DNA of 64,000 bases from Klebsiella planticola ATCC 33531 (GCF_000735435.1 NZ_JMPP01000004.1:29848-93847); one strand, 5' to 3'; positions 53,645 through 63,239 are shown, numbered from the stretch's first letter. Numbers and translations: made by a program. The notes: generated by a model not told the origin, from the sequence alone.

Positions 53645-53656
53645 CGGAGACCAGCC

Positions 53657-54349
53657 ATGACCGACGAACAGATGGAATACCTGGTGGAACGCATTATTCA
53701 GCGCCTGCGGCCGCCGGTACTGGTGATGGTTGGCCCGGCCGCGGGCTATCGCCAGGCCATCCGCAGCCGTCTGGCGGGATGCGGACAGCGTCTGCAGCTG
53801 GCGCTGGACGAAGGAGTGCCGGATGCCGCGCAATGGCAGGCGGTCGGTGAAACGCTGCCGGGCGATACCTGGCAGGAAGCGCTGCCGTCGGCAAGCTGGC
53901 GGGCCGTGGTGGTGCCGTTTCTCGACTATCCGCTGGCGGCCGATCTGGTGAACGGCACCTTGCAAAACCCACAAGCCAGGCGGTTGCATGCAGCTCTGCT
54001 TGCCGGCCTGCCGGTACTGGCGCTGCGCTATCACTGCGATCCGGCCAGCGAGTTAAACCAGCTGCGCGGAGCAGACAGCGCTACGCCCTACGCCGAACAT
54101 ATGCAGTCCACGTTGACGAGGCTGACGGCATGCGGTGTCACGCTGTGCACCATGAATGAGCTACTGGCGAAGCTGGCGGCAGGAACAGAGGCGCTCGCTC
54201 AGGTACCCACCGCCGGCACGCGGCGTTATCTCACTGTCACAGACATCGTGAATAATCCGGCGCTGGCCTGCGCCCCCGAAGCGCAGTTAACCGATGCCGC
54301 TATCGATTTTTTGAAAAACAGAAAAAAAGAACCCTACCTTAATAAATAG
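53657..54349 (+). CDS. Unknown microcompartment-associated protein with encapsulation-like N-terminus
   Basis: A 230-residue protein. Residues 1-18 (MTDEQMEYLVERIIQRLR) form an amphipathic helix like known BMC targeting peptides and like the CutF C-terminus (VERIIRQVL). The body starts PPVLVMVGPAAGYRQAI, with a glycine-containing loop after a beta strand, then VVVPFLDYPLAADLV and AALLAGLPVLALR. It resembles a Rossmann-like flavoprotein (DFP-type) fold, but I cannot assign a family. ACGGAGACC-type spacing places it 12 bp after cutH. Confidence 0.75.
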   Translation: MTDEQMEYLVERIIQRLRPPVLVMVGPAAGYRQAIRSRLAGCGQRLQLALDEGVPDAAQWQAVGETLPGDTWQEALPSASWRAVVVPFLDYPLAADLVNGTLQNPQARRLHAALLAGLPVLALRYHCDPASELNQLRGADSATPYAEHMQSTLTRLTACGVTLCTMNELLAKLAAGTEALAQVPTAGTRRYLTVTDIVNNPALACAPEAQLTDAAIDFLKNRKKEPYLNK

Positions 54350-54363
54350 ATCCGGAGTTTATT

Positions 54364-54783
54364 ATGTCTTCAAAAACAAAATGTTGGCTATGGATGCTGT
54401 TGGTTATCCTTTCGGAAACCTCGGCCACTTCCACCCTGAAAATGTTCGGTAGCAGCGAAGGGAGCACCAAAATGCTGCTGCTCGGGCTGCTGGTGCTGCT
54501 GTACTGCACCTGCTACTACTCCCTTTCCCGCGCGGTGAAAGATATTCCCGTTGGTCTGGCATACGCCACCTGGTCCGGTACCGGAATTCTGGTGGTGTCG
54601 ACGCTGGGAATGGCATTTTACGGTCAGCATCCGGACACCGCGGCGATTATCGGCATGGCCGTTATCGCCAGCGGCATCGTTATCATGAATCTGTTTTCCA
54701 AAATGGGTAGCGAAGAGAGCGAAGATACGCCAGCTAAACCGGTTGCTTCACCCTCATCTCTGGACAAAAAAGTCGCCAACTAA
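54364..54783 (+). CDS. SMR-family transporter, long subunit
   Basis: A 139-residue small multidrug resistance protein with four transmembrane helices and the conserved membrane Glu in LSETSATSTLK, plus VGLAYATWSGTGILVV. The C-terminal 30 residues are hydrophilic, as in the larger partner of paired SMR proteins. It is followed by a second SMR gene after 17 bp. Export or uptake of quaternary ammonium compounds such as choline or betaine fits the locus; the direction is not deducible. Confidence 0.88.
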   Translation: MSSKTKCWLWMLLVILSETSATSTLKMFGSSEGSTKMLLLGLLVLLYCTCYYSLSRAVKDIPVGLAYATWSGTGILVVSTLGMAFYGQHPDTAAIIGMAVIASGIVIMNLFSKMGSEESEDTPAKPVASPSSLDKKVAN

Positions 54784-54800
54784 CGCAAAAGGAATCGTAT

Positions 54801-55130
54801 ATGTTTAATCTCGGATTTTTATGGTTGGCGCTGTCTATCGGCTCCGAAATCACCGGTACCTCGATGATCAAAAAGACCAACGGCTTTAGCAAACTGGCGC
54901 CATCGGTACTGGTGGTCTGCGCCTACGGCCTGTGCTACTTCGCCCTCACTCGCGCGATGAGCACGATTCCGGTGGGCGTCGCCTACTCGCTATGGTGCGG
55001 CTTTGGTATCGTCGGCGTCACCATCTGCTCGATGATCCTCTACAAACAAAAACCGGATCTGCCGGCGATCCTCGCCATGGTGCTGATTATTTCCGGCGGC
55101 ATCATCATGAACGTCTTCTCCAGCATGTAA
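54801..55130 (+). CDS. SMR-family transporter, short subunit
   Basis: A 109-residue four-helix SMR protein with the membrane Glu in SIGSEITGTSMIK and VGVAYSLWCGFGIVGV. It probably forms an asymmetric dimer with the preceding protein, as EbrAB and MdtIJ do. AAAAGGAATCG precedes the ATG. Last gene of the choline operon. Confidence 0.88.
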   Translation: MFNLGFLWLALSIGSEITGTSMIKKTNGFSKLAPSVLVVCAYGLCYFALTRAMSTIPVGVAYSLWCGFGIVGVTICSMILYKQKPDLPAILAMVLIISGGIIMNVFSSM

Positions 55131-55138
55131 GTCCCGCC

Positions 55139-55168
55139 TGCGCCTTCATTGAGTTCCATGAGGGCGCA
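55139..55168. terminator. Hairpin at the end of the choline operon
   Basis: TGCGCCTTCAT-TGAGTTCC-ATGAGGGCGCA forms an 11-bp stem with one G-U pair, 9 bp after the last SMR stop. No U-run follows, so termination strength is uncertain. Confidence 0.5.
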
Positions 55169-55249
55169 AAACCGCACTCTGTAAACCGTTATTGCCGCAA
55201 TAAAAAAAACCGCTTTCACTGCCGCCGCGTTTCGTGGCAGGATAGTCTG

Positions 55250-55303
55250 ATGAACAGAATCGTCGTCATTGCCCGCCCATATCGTTGGTGGCTGCCTGCA
55301 TAA
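55250..55303 (+). CDS. Trp leader peptide in front of the second trpS gene
   Basis: A 17-codon open frame encoding MNRIVVIARPYRWWLPA, with tandem Trp codons at 55286-55291. An alternative-pairing hairpin set ends it. Trp is otherwise rare, and two adjacent Trp codons in a leader of this size copy the E. coli trpL design. The purine stretch GGCAGGATAG lies upstream of the ATG. A leader role in ribosome-mediated attenuation of the downstream TrpRS gene is inferred. Confidence 0.8.
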   Translation: MNRIVVIARPYRWWLPA

Positions 55304-55354
55304 CAGGCGGCACGATTCACTTTTCCATTTTTAAAGCCGCCGGAAGGCGGCTTT
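55294..55354 (+). promoter_or_regulatory. Trp attenuator structures (pause, antiterminator, terminator)
   Basis: Segment 1 GCCTG (55294-55298, just after the Trp codons) can pair with CAGGC (55304-55308). Segment 2 GGCGGC (55306-55311) can instead pair with GCCGCC (55336-55341). The latter also forms the terminator AAAGCCGCC-GGAA-GGCGGCTTT (55333-55354), followed by ATCGTTTCTC. Ribosome stalling at the Trp codons would free segment 2 and favour read-through. Confidence 0.75.
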
Positions 55355-55405
55355 ATCGTTTCTCAGCGACGTCTTTCGGCTTAATAGCATCGTAAGGAGT
55401 CTCTG

Positions 55406-56413
55406 ATGAACACCAACCCGACCATTCTTACCGGCGATCGCCCCACCGGCCAGCTGCATCTCGGCCACTACGTGGGATCGCTACGCCAGCGCGTGCAGCT
55501 TCAGCACGATCATCAACAGTTTATCCTCATCGCCGATCTGCAGGGATTAACCGATAACGGCAGCGACCCACAGAAAATCAGCAGCAATATCTTTGAGGTG
55601 ATGGCCGATTATCTGGCGGTAGGTATCGACCCGCACAAGACCACGATTTGCCTGCAATCGGCGCTTCCCGCCCTGGCGGAGCTGAGCGCGCTGTATATGA
55701 ATATCGTCACCGTCGCCCGCGTCGAACGTAACCCGACGGTCAAAAGTGAAATCGCCCAGAAGGGATTCTCCCGTTCACTACCGGTCGGTTTTCTGGCCTA
55801 CCCCATCAGCCAGGCGGCCGATATCACCGCGTTTAAGGCGGGTCTGGTGCCGGTCGGCGACGATCAGCTGCCGATGATCGAACAGACCAATGAGATCGTC
55901 CATAAAATGAATAGCCTGACCACGACGCCGGTACTGCAGCACTGTCGGGCGCTGCTCAGCGATGTCAGCCGCCTGCCCGGCATTGACGGCGGCGCCAAGA
56001 TGTCAAAGTCGCTGGGCAATACGCTCACGCTCTCGGCCAGCGAAGAGCAGATTCATCGTGCGGTCGGCGCAATGTATACCGACCCGACCCATCTGCGGGT
56101 CAGCGATCCTGGCCAAATCGAAGGCAATGTTGTCTTTACATACCTCGATGCTTTCCATCCCGCCCCTGCCTTCGTCGCTGAAATGAAGGCGCATTATCAA
56201 CGCGGCGGACTGGGTGACCGACAGTGCAAAAACGCGCTGGAGGAGTGTCTGCAGACGCTGCTGGCGCCCATTCGCCAACGCCGGGCAACGTATATTGCGG
56301 ATAAAGGAATGTTGCTGGAGTTGCTGCGCCAGGGTAGCGAGCGGGCGCATCGTCTCACGCAGCAAACGTTGCATGAGGTGATGCGCGGATTAGGATTGCC
56401 GGTTCTGTTCTGA
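55406..56413 (+). CDS. Second tryptophanyl-tRNA synthetase (TrpRS)
   Basis: A 335-residue class Ic synthetase that charges tRNA-Trp. The HIGH-type motif is HLGH (18-21), and the KMSKS loop is at 198-202 in GAKMSKSLGN. Its divergence and location away from the dam-gph-trpS neighbourhood of enterobacteria suggest it is an extra copy, not the housekeeping trpS. Extra TrpRS forms can resist natural inhibitors such as indolmycin or serve under Trp starvation. It sits 102 bp after the Trp leader. Convergent with the cyclase gene. Confidence 0.92.
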   Translation: MNTNPTILTGDRPTGQLHLGHYVGSLRQRVQLQHDHQQFILIADLQGLTDNGSDPQKISSNIFEVMADYLAVGIDPHKTTICLQSALPALAELSALYMNIVTVARVERNPTVKSEIAQKGFSRSLPVGFLAYPISQAADITAFKAGLVPVGDDQLPMIEQTNEIVHKMNSLTTTPVLQHCRALLSDVSRLPGIDGGAKMSKSLGNTLTLSASEEQIHRAVGAMYTDPTHLRVSDPGQIEGNVVFTYLDAFHPAPAFVAEMKAHYQRGGLGDRQCKNALEECLQTLLAPIRQRRATYIADKGMLLELLRQGSERAHRLTQQTLHEVMRGLGLPVLF

Positions 56414-56431
56414 GCGCCGGGGCGCGACGCC

Positions 56432-57841
56432 TTAATGCTGCGGGTCCTGCTCACCCTGGTGCATCTTCACGCAGTCGCGCCCGCTGCGCTTGGCCACGTA
56501 CAGCGCGCTGTCAGCGTTGCGCAGCAGCCGGTTATAATCCGGATGGCCGGTATGCACGGCAAAGCCCGCACTGGTGGTAATCGCGATATTGGTCTCGCCG
56601 CCGACGTTAAACGGGAGCTGGCTAATGCTTTTACGTAAGCGCTCAAGGAGCGCAAAAGCCTCGGCCGCGCCGGTTTCCACCAGCACCAGCAGAAACTCTT
56701 CGCCGCCGTAGCGAAAGATATAATCGCTGGAGCGGATGTTATTGCTGAGCAGGTCGGCAACGTGCTTGATTGCCCGGTCGCCCACCATATGGCCCCAGTT
56801 ATCATTAATCTCTTTAAAATGGTCAATATCCACAATCGCCACCGTCATCGGCAGTTCATGTTCCATAGCGAGCGTGACCTCATGCTTGAGGACGACCGGC
56901 AGATAACGGCGGTTTAACAGGCTGGTCAGGGTGTCTTTGCCGTTCTGCATCTGCGACAGACTGCTGAAGATAACCCCGAGCTGGCTGCTGATTTTCTGGC
57001 AATGGATGTGGATGCTCTGGAGCAAAGTTTGCGTATTTTTATATTCTGCGCTGCTGTCTGAGGATTTCCAGCCGGCGATTAAATTGTCTACCTGCGTAAT
57101 CAAGTCGGCGATCTCCTCCATCTGCGCGTTCTTGTTAAAATAGCGCACGCATTTATGACGGAACCACAGGCCAAACTCAGATTCAGATAATAACGTCCCG
57201 TTAATATCGCTCTTATTTTCACTGACAATATTAAAAATCGCGCTATTTTCCCAGCCGGAGAGCGAAACCTGCTGTTTGCCATATTCCATTGGCACATTAT
57301 CCATCAGGCTATACAGACGAAAGGCTTCTTCATTTTTCGTCGCCCGATAGTGCGATAAGGTGTAGGCATGGCACATCATCTCGATCGCCATATTAATCGC
57401 CATTACCGCGTAGTGGATGGTCGCAAGACCGGTCTGGTGATCAATCTTATCGTTATCCCGCACATATTCAATCAGCCCGGCCTTGAGCTGGCGCGCGCCG
57501 CGCAGTACGGCCTCGGCGGGGATGCCGATGCGCGCATGAATACTGCCAATATGGTATTGCCTTTCTGCCAGCGCCTGCAGCTGATCTTTCTCGCTGGTCA
57601 AAATGTCGTTGACCCACACGGCCAGCGAACGGCTAAGACGTTCCTGAACCAGATCGTAAGTCAGGTGGCGGGCGATATCGGGATCCTGAAAAATGAAGTC
57701 ATAAAAACGAGCGGCCAGCGCCTCAGACTGCTCAGCGGCAATATTTTTAAGAATCGCCTTCACTTCCGGCTTCAGGCCGTCATACAACGGCAACCACTCC
57801 TTAAAAATAACTGAGATATATTTCTTGCTTTCATCGCTCAT
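56432..57841 (-). CDS. DosC-like globin-coupled diguanylate cyclase
   Basis: A 469-residue protein. An N-terminal sensor globin (about 1-155) has the candidate distal Tyr47 (RFYDFIF) and proximal haem His102 (IGSIHARIGIP). A helical middle domain (about 160-300) follows, then a C-terminal GGDEF domain with an intact active site GGEEF (378-382) and RSSD I-site (369-372). It would make c-di-GMP in response to oxygen, as E. coli DosC does. The start at 57841 (MSDESKKYIS) is used rather than an upstream ATG. No EAL/DosP partner is adjacent. Confidence 0.9.
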   Translation of the reverse strand: MSDESKKYISVIFKEWLPLYDGLKPEVKAILKNIAAEQSEALAARFYDFIFQDPDIARHLTYDLVQERLSRSLAVWVNDILTSEKDQLQALAERQYHIGSIHARIGIPAEAVLRGARQLKAGLIEYVRDNDKIDHQTGLATIHYAVMAINMAIEMMCHAYTLSHYRATKNEEAFRLYSLMDNVPMEYGKQQVSLSGWENSAIFNIVSENKSDINGTLLSESEFGLWFRHKCVRYFNKNAQMEEIADLITQVDNLIAGWKSSDSSAEYKNTQTLLQSIHIHCQKISSQLGVIFSSLSQMQNGKDTLTSLLNRRYLPVVLKHEVTLAMEHELPMTVAIVDIDHFKEINDNWGHMVGDRAIKHVADLLSNNIRSSDYIFRYGGEEFLLVLVETGAAEAFALLERLRKSISQLPFNVGGETNIAITTSAGFAVHTGHPDYNRLLRNADSALYVAKRSGRDCVKMHQGEQDPQH

Positions 57842-58256
57842 TAAATAAAGCACTCGCCGACATAAGTCTATTTTCAAGGCCGCAAATCATACAACAGTTC
57901 GCCCTGGTCAACCAGATTAAAAATTCAGCAACCGGGCTTCCCGCTCGCCTGTCCAACCGTTTGCGGCGATTGGCGCTGCGACAGCAATAACCCATGTTAA
58001 TTGTATGGACATACTCGCGGTAAATGCTAGTATCCCATAGACAGTAGCTATATTTATGCGTGTTTCATTTAAGGCCAGGATTGCTGATGATGACCACATT
58101 CATAGCACATCTATTTCACCGGGTAGTCGCGCAGCTGGACGTTCGCGCCGGTCGGCCTTGCCCCTCCCCACCTCTGTCTTTCAAAGGGATAACGCTCCGT
58201 ACGACGGAGAGAAGAAACGCGCATCACTCAGCAATATGGAACAGAGCGAGTAGCGT
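57842..58256. other. Divergent gap between the cyclase and yhiI
   Basis: 415 bp with promoters expected for both directions. TTGTATGGACATACTCGCGG then TGCTAGTAT near 57998-58033 is a possible rightward promoter. Open frames between 58056 and 58256 look like non-coding shadows. No RNA gene recognised. Confidence 0.4.
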
Positions 58257-59324
58257 ATGGACAAAATCAAACAGCACTGGGCCTGGTGCCTTATCGGCCT
58301 GCTGGCGGTTATCGCCGCCCTGATATGGTGGGCATTGCGTCCGCCGGGACTTCCGCAGGGCTTTGCCGGCAGCAACGGCAGAATAGAAGCCACCGAGGTG
58401 GATATCGCCACCAAAACCGCCGGACGCATCGACGCCATTCTGGTCAAAGAGGGGCAGTTTGTGCGCAAGGGCGAGGTGCTGGCGCGGATGGATATTCGGG
58501 TGCTGAACGAACAGCGCCTCGAAGCGGCCGCCCAGATTAAAGAGGCGGAAAGCGCGGTCGCCGCCGCCAAAGCGCTGCTGGATCAGCGCCAAAGCGAAAT
58601 GCGCGCCACGGAAGCGGTGGTGAAACAGCGGCAGGCGGAGCTGAACTCCACCGCAAAACGCCACGTGCGCTCCAGCGCGCTGTCACAGCGCGGCGCGGTG
58701 TCAGCCCAGCAGCTTGACGATGATCAGGCGGCAGCGGAAAGCGCCCGGGCAGCGCTCGAATCCGCCAGAGCCCAGGTCTCAGCGGCAAAAGCGGCAATTG
58801 AAGCCGCCCGTACCAGCATTATTCAGGCCCAGACCCGCGTTGATGCCGCTCAGGCAACCGAACGGCGCATCCTCGCCGATATTGACGATAGCGAACTCAA
58901 AGCGCCGCGCGACGGCCGCATTCAGTATCGCGTCGCCGAACCGGGCGAGGTCCTGGCCGCCGGCGGCCGGGTGCTGAATATGGTCGATCTCTCCGATGTC
59001 TATATGACCTTCTTCCTGCCTACCGAGCAGGCAGGCCTGCTGGCGCTGGGCAGCGAAGCGCGCATCGTGCTGGACGCGGCGCCGGGCCTGGTGGTGCCTG
59101 CCCATATCAGCTTTGTCGCCAGCGTCGCGCAGTTTACGCCAAAGACGGTAGAAACCAGCGATGAACGCCTGAAGCTGATGTTCCGCGTGAAGGCCCGCAT
59201 CCCGCCGGAGCTGCTGGAGCAGCATCTTGAGTATGTGAAAACCGGTCTGCCCGGCATGGCGTATGTCCGCCTGGATAGCCAGCGGGCGTGGCCCGATACG
59301 CTCACGGTGAGGTTACCGCAATGA
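58257..59324 (+). CDS. yhiI: YhiI, HlyD-family adaptor
   Basis: A 355-residue membrane fusion protein. It has one N-terminal transmembrane helix ([18 protein letters not shown]), biotinyl-lipoyl halves ([20 protein letters not shown]), a long Ala/Gln/Glu-rich coiled coil (about 80-205) and a barrel domain. It overlaps rbbA by 4 nt; with rbbA and yhhJ it makes a YbhGFSR-like ABC export system. The outer-membrane partner is likely TolC. Confidence 0.88.
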   Translation: MDKIKQHWAWCLIGLLAVIAALIWWALRPPGLPQGFAGSNGRIEATEVDIATKTAGRIDAILVKEGQFVRKGEVLARMDIRVLNEQRLEAAAQIKEAESAVAAAKALLDQRQSEMRATEAVVKQRQAELNSTAKRHVRSSALSQRGAVSAQQLDDDQAAAESARAALESARAQVSAAKAAIEAARTSIIQAQTRVDAAQATERRILADIDDSELKAPRDGRIQYRVAEPGEVLAAGGRVLNMVDLSDVYMTFFLPTEQAGLLALGSEARIVLDAAPGLVVPAHISFVASVAQFTPKTVETSDERLKLMFRVKARIPPELLEQHLEYVKTGLPGMAYVRLDSQRAWPDTLTVRLPQ

Positions 59325-62062
59325 GAGGCGTTGAGCAGGATACTCACCCACCGGTCGCCCTGCTGGAACACGTCGGCCAGCGCTTTGGCACCACCGTCGC
59401 GCTGCGGGATATCACGCTAAGCATCCCCGCTCGTCAGATGGTCGGCCTGATCGGCCCTGACGGCGTCGGCAAATCCAGCTTACTGTCGCTGATTTCCGGC
59501 GCGCGGGTCATTGAGCAAGGTAACGTGATAGTGCTCGGTGGCGATATGCGCGATGCGCGTCACCGCCGGGATGTTTGCCCCAAAATCGCCTGGATGCCGC
59601 AGGGGCTGGGTAAAAACCTCTATCACACCCTGTCGGTGTATGAAAACGTTGATTTCTTTGCCCGCCTGTTTGGTCATGACAAAGCCGAACGCGAGAACCG
59701 CATCGATGAACTCCTGCGCAGCACCGGACTGGATCCTTTCCGCGATCGCCCTGCCGGGAAATTATCCGGCGGGATGAAGCAGAAGCTCGGCCTGTGCTGC
59801 GCGTTGATCCATGACCCGCAGCTGTTGATCCTTGATGAACCCACGACCGGCGTTGACCCACTTTCTCGCGCCCAGTTCTGGGAGCTGATTGACAGCATCC
59901 GCCAACGCCAGCCGGAGATGAGCGTACTGGTCGCCACGGCCTATATGGAAGAGGCGGAACGCTTCGACTGGCTGGTAGCGATGAACGCGGGGGAAGTACT
60001 GGCGACCGGTAGTGCCGCAGAACTTAAAGCGCAAACCCACAGTCAGACCCTGGAGCAGGCGTTTATCGCCCTGCTGCCGGAAGCCCAGCGCAAGGCGCAT
60101 AAAGAGGTGATCATTGCGCCGCGTAACGCTCAGGAAAATGACATCGCGATTGAAGCCCGTGGCCTGACCATGCGCTTCGGTAACTTCGTGGCGGTCGACC
60201 ATGTGAACTTCCGCATCGCTCGCGGCGAGATTTTTGGTTTCCTCGGTTCGAACGGTTGCGGTAAATCAACCACCATGAAAATGCTGACCGGCCTGCTGCC
60301 CGCCAGCGAAGGCGAAGCCTGGCTATTTGGTCAGCCGGTCAATCCCAGGGATATCGAAACCCGGCGCCGCGTCGGCTATATGTCGCAGGCTTTCTCCCTC
60401 TACAGCGAACTGACCGTCAGGCAGAACCTCGAACTGCACGCCCGTTTATTTCACATTCCGGATGCCGACATCCCCGCTCGGGTGGCGGAAATGAGCCAGC
60501 GTTTTATGTTAACGGAGGTTGAAGATGCGCTGCCCGCCTCTCTGCCGTTAGGTATTCGCCAGCGCCTTTCGCTGGCCGTGGCGGTGATCCATCGTCCGGA
60601 AATGCTGATCCTGGATGAACCGACTTCCGGCGTCGATCCGGTCGCCAGGGATATGTTCTGGCAGCTGATGGTCGATCTCGCCCGCCAGGATCGAGTGACG
60701 ATTTTTATCTCGACCCACTTTATGAATGAAGCCGAGCGCTGCGATCGCATTTCGCTGATGCACGCCGGGAAGGTACTGGCCAGCGATACGCCGCAGGCGC
60801 TGGTTGCGCAGCGCGGGGCGGCAAACCTTGAAGAGGCGTTTATCGCCTGGCTGCAGGATGCCCAGCGGCCCGTCGAACAAATACCGCCCGCCCCGCCGGT
60901 TAGCGCTCCCGCCGGAACGACGGCCCCACGCCAGGCGTTCAGCCTGCGGCGACTGTTTAGCTACAGCCGACGTGAAGCGCTGGAGCTGCGGCGCGATCCG
61001 GTACGTTCGACCCTGGCGCTGCTGGGTACCGTGATTCTGATGTTCATCATGGGATACGGCATTAGCATGGACGTGGAAGATCTGCGCTTCGCGGTCCTCG
61101 ATCGCGACCAGACCCTCAGCAGTCAGGGCTGGTCGCAGAATATCGCCGGTTCGCGCTACTTCATTGAGCAACCGCCGCTGCAGAGCTATGACCAACTGGA
61201 CAGACGGATGCGCAACGGCGAACTGGCCGTCGCCATTGAAATTCCGCCTGATTTCGGCCGTGATATTGCCCGCGGCACGCCGGTAAAAATTGGCGTCTGG
61301 GTGGACGGCGCTATGCCTAACCGGGCTGAGACGGTGCGCGGCTACGTCCAGGCGATGCATCTGGCCTGGCTGCAGGAGATGGCCGGACGGCAGGCGACGC
61401 CCGGTCGCGATACCTCGCTGATATCCATCGAGACGCGCTATCGCTATAACCCGGACGTGAAAAGCCTACCGGCCATTGTTCCGGCGGTGATCCCGCTGCT
61501 GTTGATGATGATCCCGGCGATGCTCAGCGCGCTGAGCGTGGTACGTGAAAAAGAGCTGGGTTCAATCATCAATCTGTACGTCACGCCGACGACCCGCAGC
61601 GAGTTTCTTCTGGGCAAGCAGCTGCCGTATATCGCGCTGGGCATGTTTAACTTCTTCCTGCTGTGCGCGCTGTCGGTCCTGGTGTTTGGCGTGGCGCATA
61701 AGGGGAGTTTTCTGACCCTGACGCTGGCGGCGCTGCTGTATGTCACCATCGCTACCGGGTTGGGGCTGCTGATCTCGACCTTTATGAAAAGCCAGATTGC
61801 GGCCATCTTTGGCACCGCCATTATTACGCTGATACCGGCCACGCAGTTTTCCGGGATGATTGACCCGGTCGCTTCGCTGGAGGGGCCAGGTCGCTGGATT
61901 GGGCAGATTTACCCGACCAGCCACTTCCTGACCATTGCCCGCGGCACATTTTCAAAAGCCCTGAATCTGACCGATCTGTGGGCGTCCTTTATACCGCTGC
62001 TGATAGCTATCCCGCTGGTGCTCGGCCTCAGCGTGTGGCTACTGAAAAAACAGGAGGGATGA
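59321..62062 (+). CDS. rbbA: RbbA (YhiH), fused ABC ATPase-ATPase-permease
   Basis: A 913-residue protein with two ATP-binding domains and a C-terminal ABC-2 permease. Domain 1 has Walker [10 protein letters not shown] and signature [10 protein letters not shown]. Domain 2 has Walker [11 protein letters not shown], but its signature reads [10 protein letters not shown] instead of LSGGQ. The permease has about six helices from residue 560 on. E. coli RbbA is described as a ribosome-associated ATPase, yet the operon context says exporter. It overlaps yhiI and abuts yhhJ. Confidence 0.93.
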   Translation: MRGVEQDTHPPVALLEHVGQRFGTTVALRDITLSIPARQMVGLIGPDGVGKSSLLSLISGARVIEQGNVIVLGGDMRDARHRRDVCPKIAWMPQGLGKNLYHTLSVYENVDFFARLFGHDKAERENRIDELLRSTGLDPFRDRPAGKLSGGMKQKLGLCCALIHDPQLLILDEPTTGVDPLSRAQFWELIDSIRQRQPEMSVLVATAYMEEAERFDWLVAMNAGEVLATGSAAELKAQTHSQTLEQAFIALLPEAQRKAHKEVIIAPRNAQENDIAIEARGLTMRFGNFVAVDHVNFRIARGEIFGFLGSNGCGKSTTMKMLTGLLPASEGEAWLFGQPVNPRDIETRRRVGYMSQAFSLYSELTVRQNLELHARLFHIPDADIPARVAEMSQRFMLTEVEDALPASLPLGIRQRLSLAVAVIHRPEMLILDEPTSGVDPVARDMFWQLMVDLARQDRVTIFISTHFMNEAERCDRISLMHAGKVLASDTPQALVAQRGAANLEEAFIAWLQDAQRPVEQIPPAPPVSAPAGTTAPRQAFSLRRLFSYSRREALELRRDPVRSTLALLGTVILMFIMGYGISMDVEDLRFAVLDRDQTLSSQGWSQNIAGSRYFIEQPPLQSYDQLDRRMRNGELAVAIEIPPDFGRDIARGTPVKIGVWVDGAMPNRAETVRGYVQAMHLAWLQEMAGRQATPGRDTSLISIETRYRYNPDVKSLPAIVPAVIPLLLMMIPAMLSALSVVREKELGSIINLYVTPTTRSEFLLGKQLPYIALGMFNFFLLCALSVLVFGVAHKGSFLTLTLAALLYVTIATGLGLLISTFMKSQIAAIFGTAIITLIPATQFSGMIDPVASLEGPGRWIGQIYPTSHFLTIARGTFSKALNLTDLWASFIPLLIAIPLVLGLSVWLLKKQEG

Positions 62063-63186
62063 TGCGCGGATTACGCAATATCTATCATCTCGGCATCAAG
62101 GAGCTGCGCAGTCTGCTCGGCGATAAGGCGATGCTGACCTTAATCCTGTTCGCCTTTACCGTATCGGTCTATTCCTCAGCGACCGTGATGCCGGGGTCGC
62201 TGCATTTGGCGCCTGTCGCGATTGCCGATATGGATAAATCGCAGCTCTCTTCGCGAATTATCAACGGCTTTTATCGGCCGTGGTTTTTACCGCCTGAGCT
62301 GATTAATGAAGATGAGATGGATGCCGGGCTGGATGCCGGGAACTATACCTTTGCCATTAATATCCCGCCCAACTTTCAGCGTGATGTGCTCGCCGGACGG
62401 CAGCCGGAAATTCAGGTGAACGTCGACGCCACGCGTATGAGCCAGGCGTTTACCGGCAATGGCTATATCCAGAATATTATTAGCGGGGAGGTGAACAGCT
62501 TCGTAGCTCGCTATCGGGGTAACGATACCCTACCGGTCGAGCTGGCGGTGCGCATGCGCTTTAACCCCAATCTCGAACAGGAGCGTTTTGGCGCGGTCAT
62601 GGCCATCATCAATAACATCACCCTGCTGGCCATCGTGTTGACCGGCTCGGCGCTGATCCGCGAGCGCGAGCACGGTACGATCGAACACCTGTTGGTCATG
62701 CCAGTAACGCCATTCGAAATTATGCTGGCAAAAATCTGGTCGATGGGGCTGGTGGTGCTGGTGGTTTCCGGGCTGTCGCTGCTGCTCATGGTCCAGGGAG
62801 TGCTGCAGGTGCCGATTGAAGGTTCCATCCCGCTGTTTATGCTGGGCGTGGCCCTGAGCCTGTTTGCCACCACGTCCATCGGTATCTTTATGGGAACAAT
62901 AGCTCGCTCGATGCCGCAGCTGGGGCTGCTGATGATTCTGGTGCTGCTGCCGCTGCAGATGCTGTCTGGCGGCTCGACCCCGCGGGAAAGCATGCCGCAG
63001 GCGGTGCAGGATATTATGTTAACCATGCCGACCACGCATTTTGTCAGCCTGGCGCAGGCGATTCTGTATCGGGGGGCTGACTTTGCCATCGTCTGGCCGC
63101 AGTTTTTAACCCTGATGGCCATCGGCGGCGTGTTCTTCACTATCGCATTGCTACGTTTTCGTAAAACGATTGGTACGATGGCGTGA
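62062..63186 (+). CDS. yhhJ: YhhJ, ABC-2 type permease
   Basis: A 374-residue inner-membrane permease with an N-terminal helix, a large periplasmic loop (about 40-170) and five C-terminal helices. RFRKTIGTMA is the C-terminus, as in E. coli YhhJ. The ATG at 62062 matches E. coli; an ATG three bases upstream in the same frame is equally close to GGAGG. It is the second permease half beside the RbbA permease domain. Confidence 0.92.
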   Translation: MRGLRNIYHLGIKELRSLLGDKAMLTLILFAFTVSVYSSATVMPGSLHLAPVAIADMDKSQLSSRIINGFYRPWFLPPELINEDEMDAGLDAGNYTFAINIPPNFQRDVLAGRQPEIQVNVDATRMSQAFTGNGYIQNIISGEVNSFVARYRGNDTLPVELAVRMRFNPNLEQERFGAVMAIINNITLLAIVLTGSALIREREHGTIEHLLVMPVTPFEIMLAKIWSMGLVVLVVSGLSLLLMVQGVLQVPIEGSIPLFMLGVALSLFATTSIGIFMGTIARSMPQLGLLMILVLLPLQMLSGGSTPRESMPQAVQDIMLTMPTTHFVSLAQAILYRGADFAIVWPQFLTLMAIGGVFFTIALLRFRKTIGTMA

Positions 63187-63239
63187 GTGGCGCGCGGTGG
63201 CCGTCCGTCAGGTGGCGGCCACCGGCGATAAGGACCCAG

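Noticed and set aside
58056..58253. Small protein just upstream of yhiI
   Set aside because: Two overlapping frames are open there, neither with a good ribosome-binding site or recognisable sequence.
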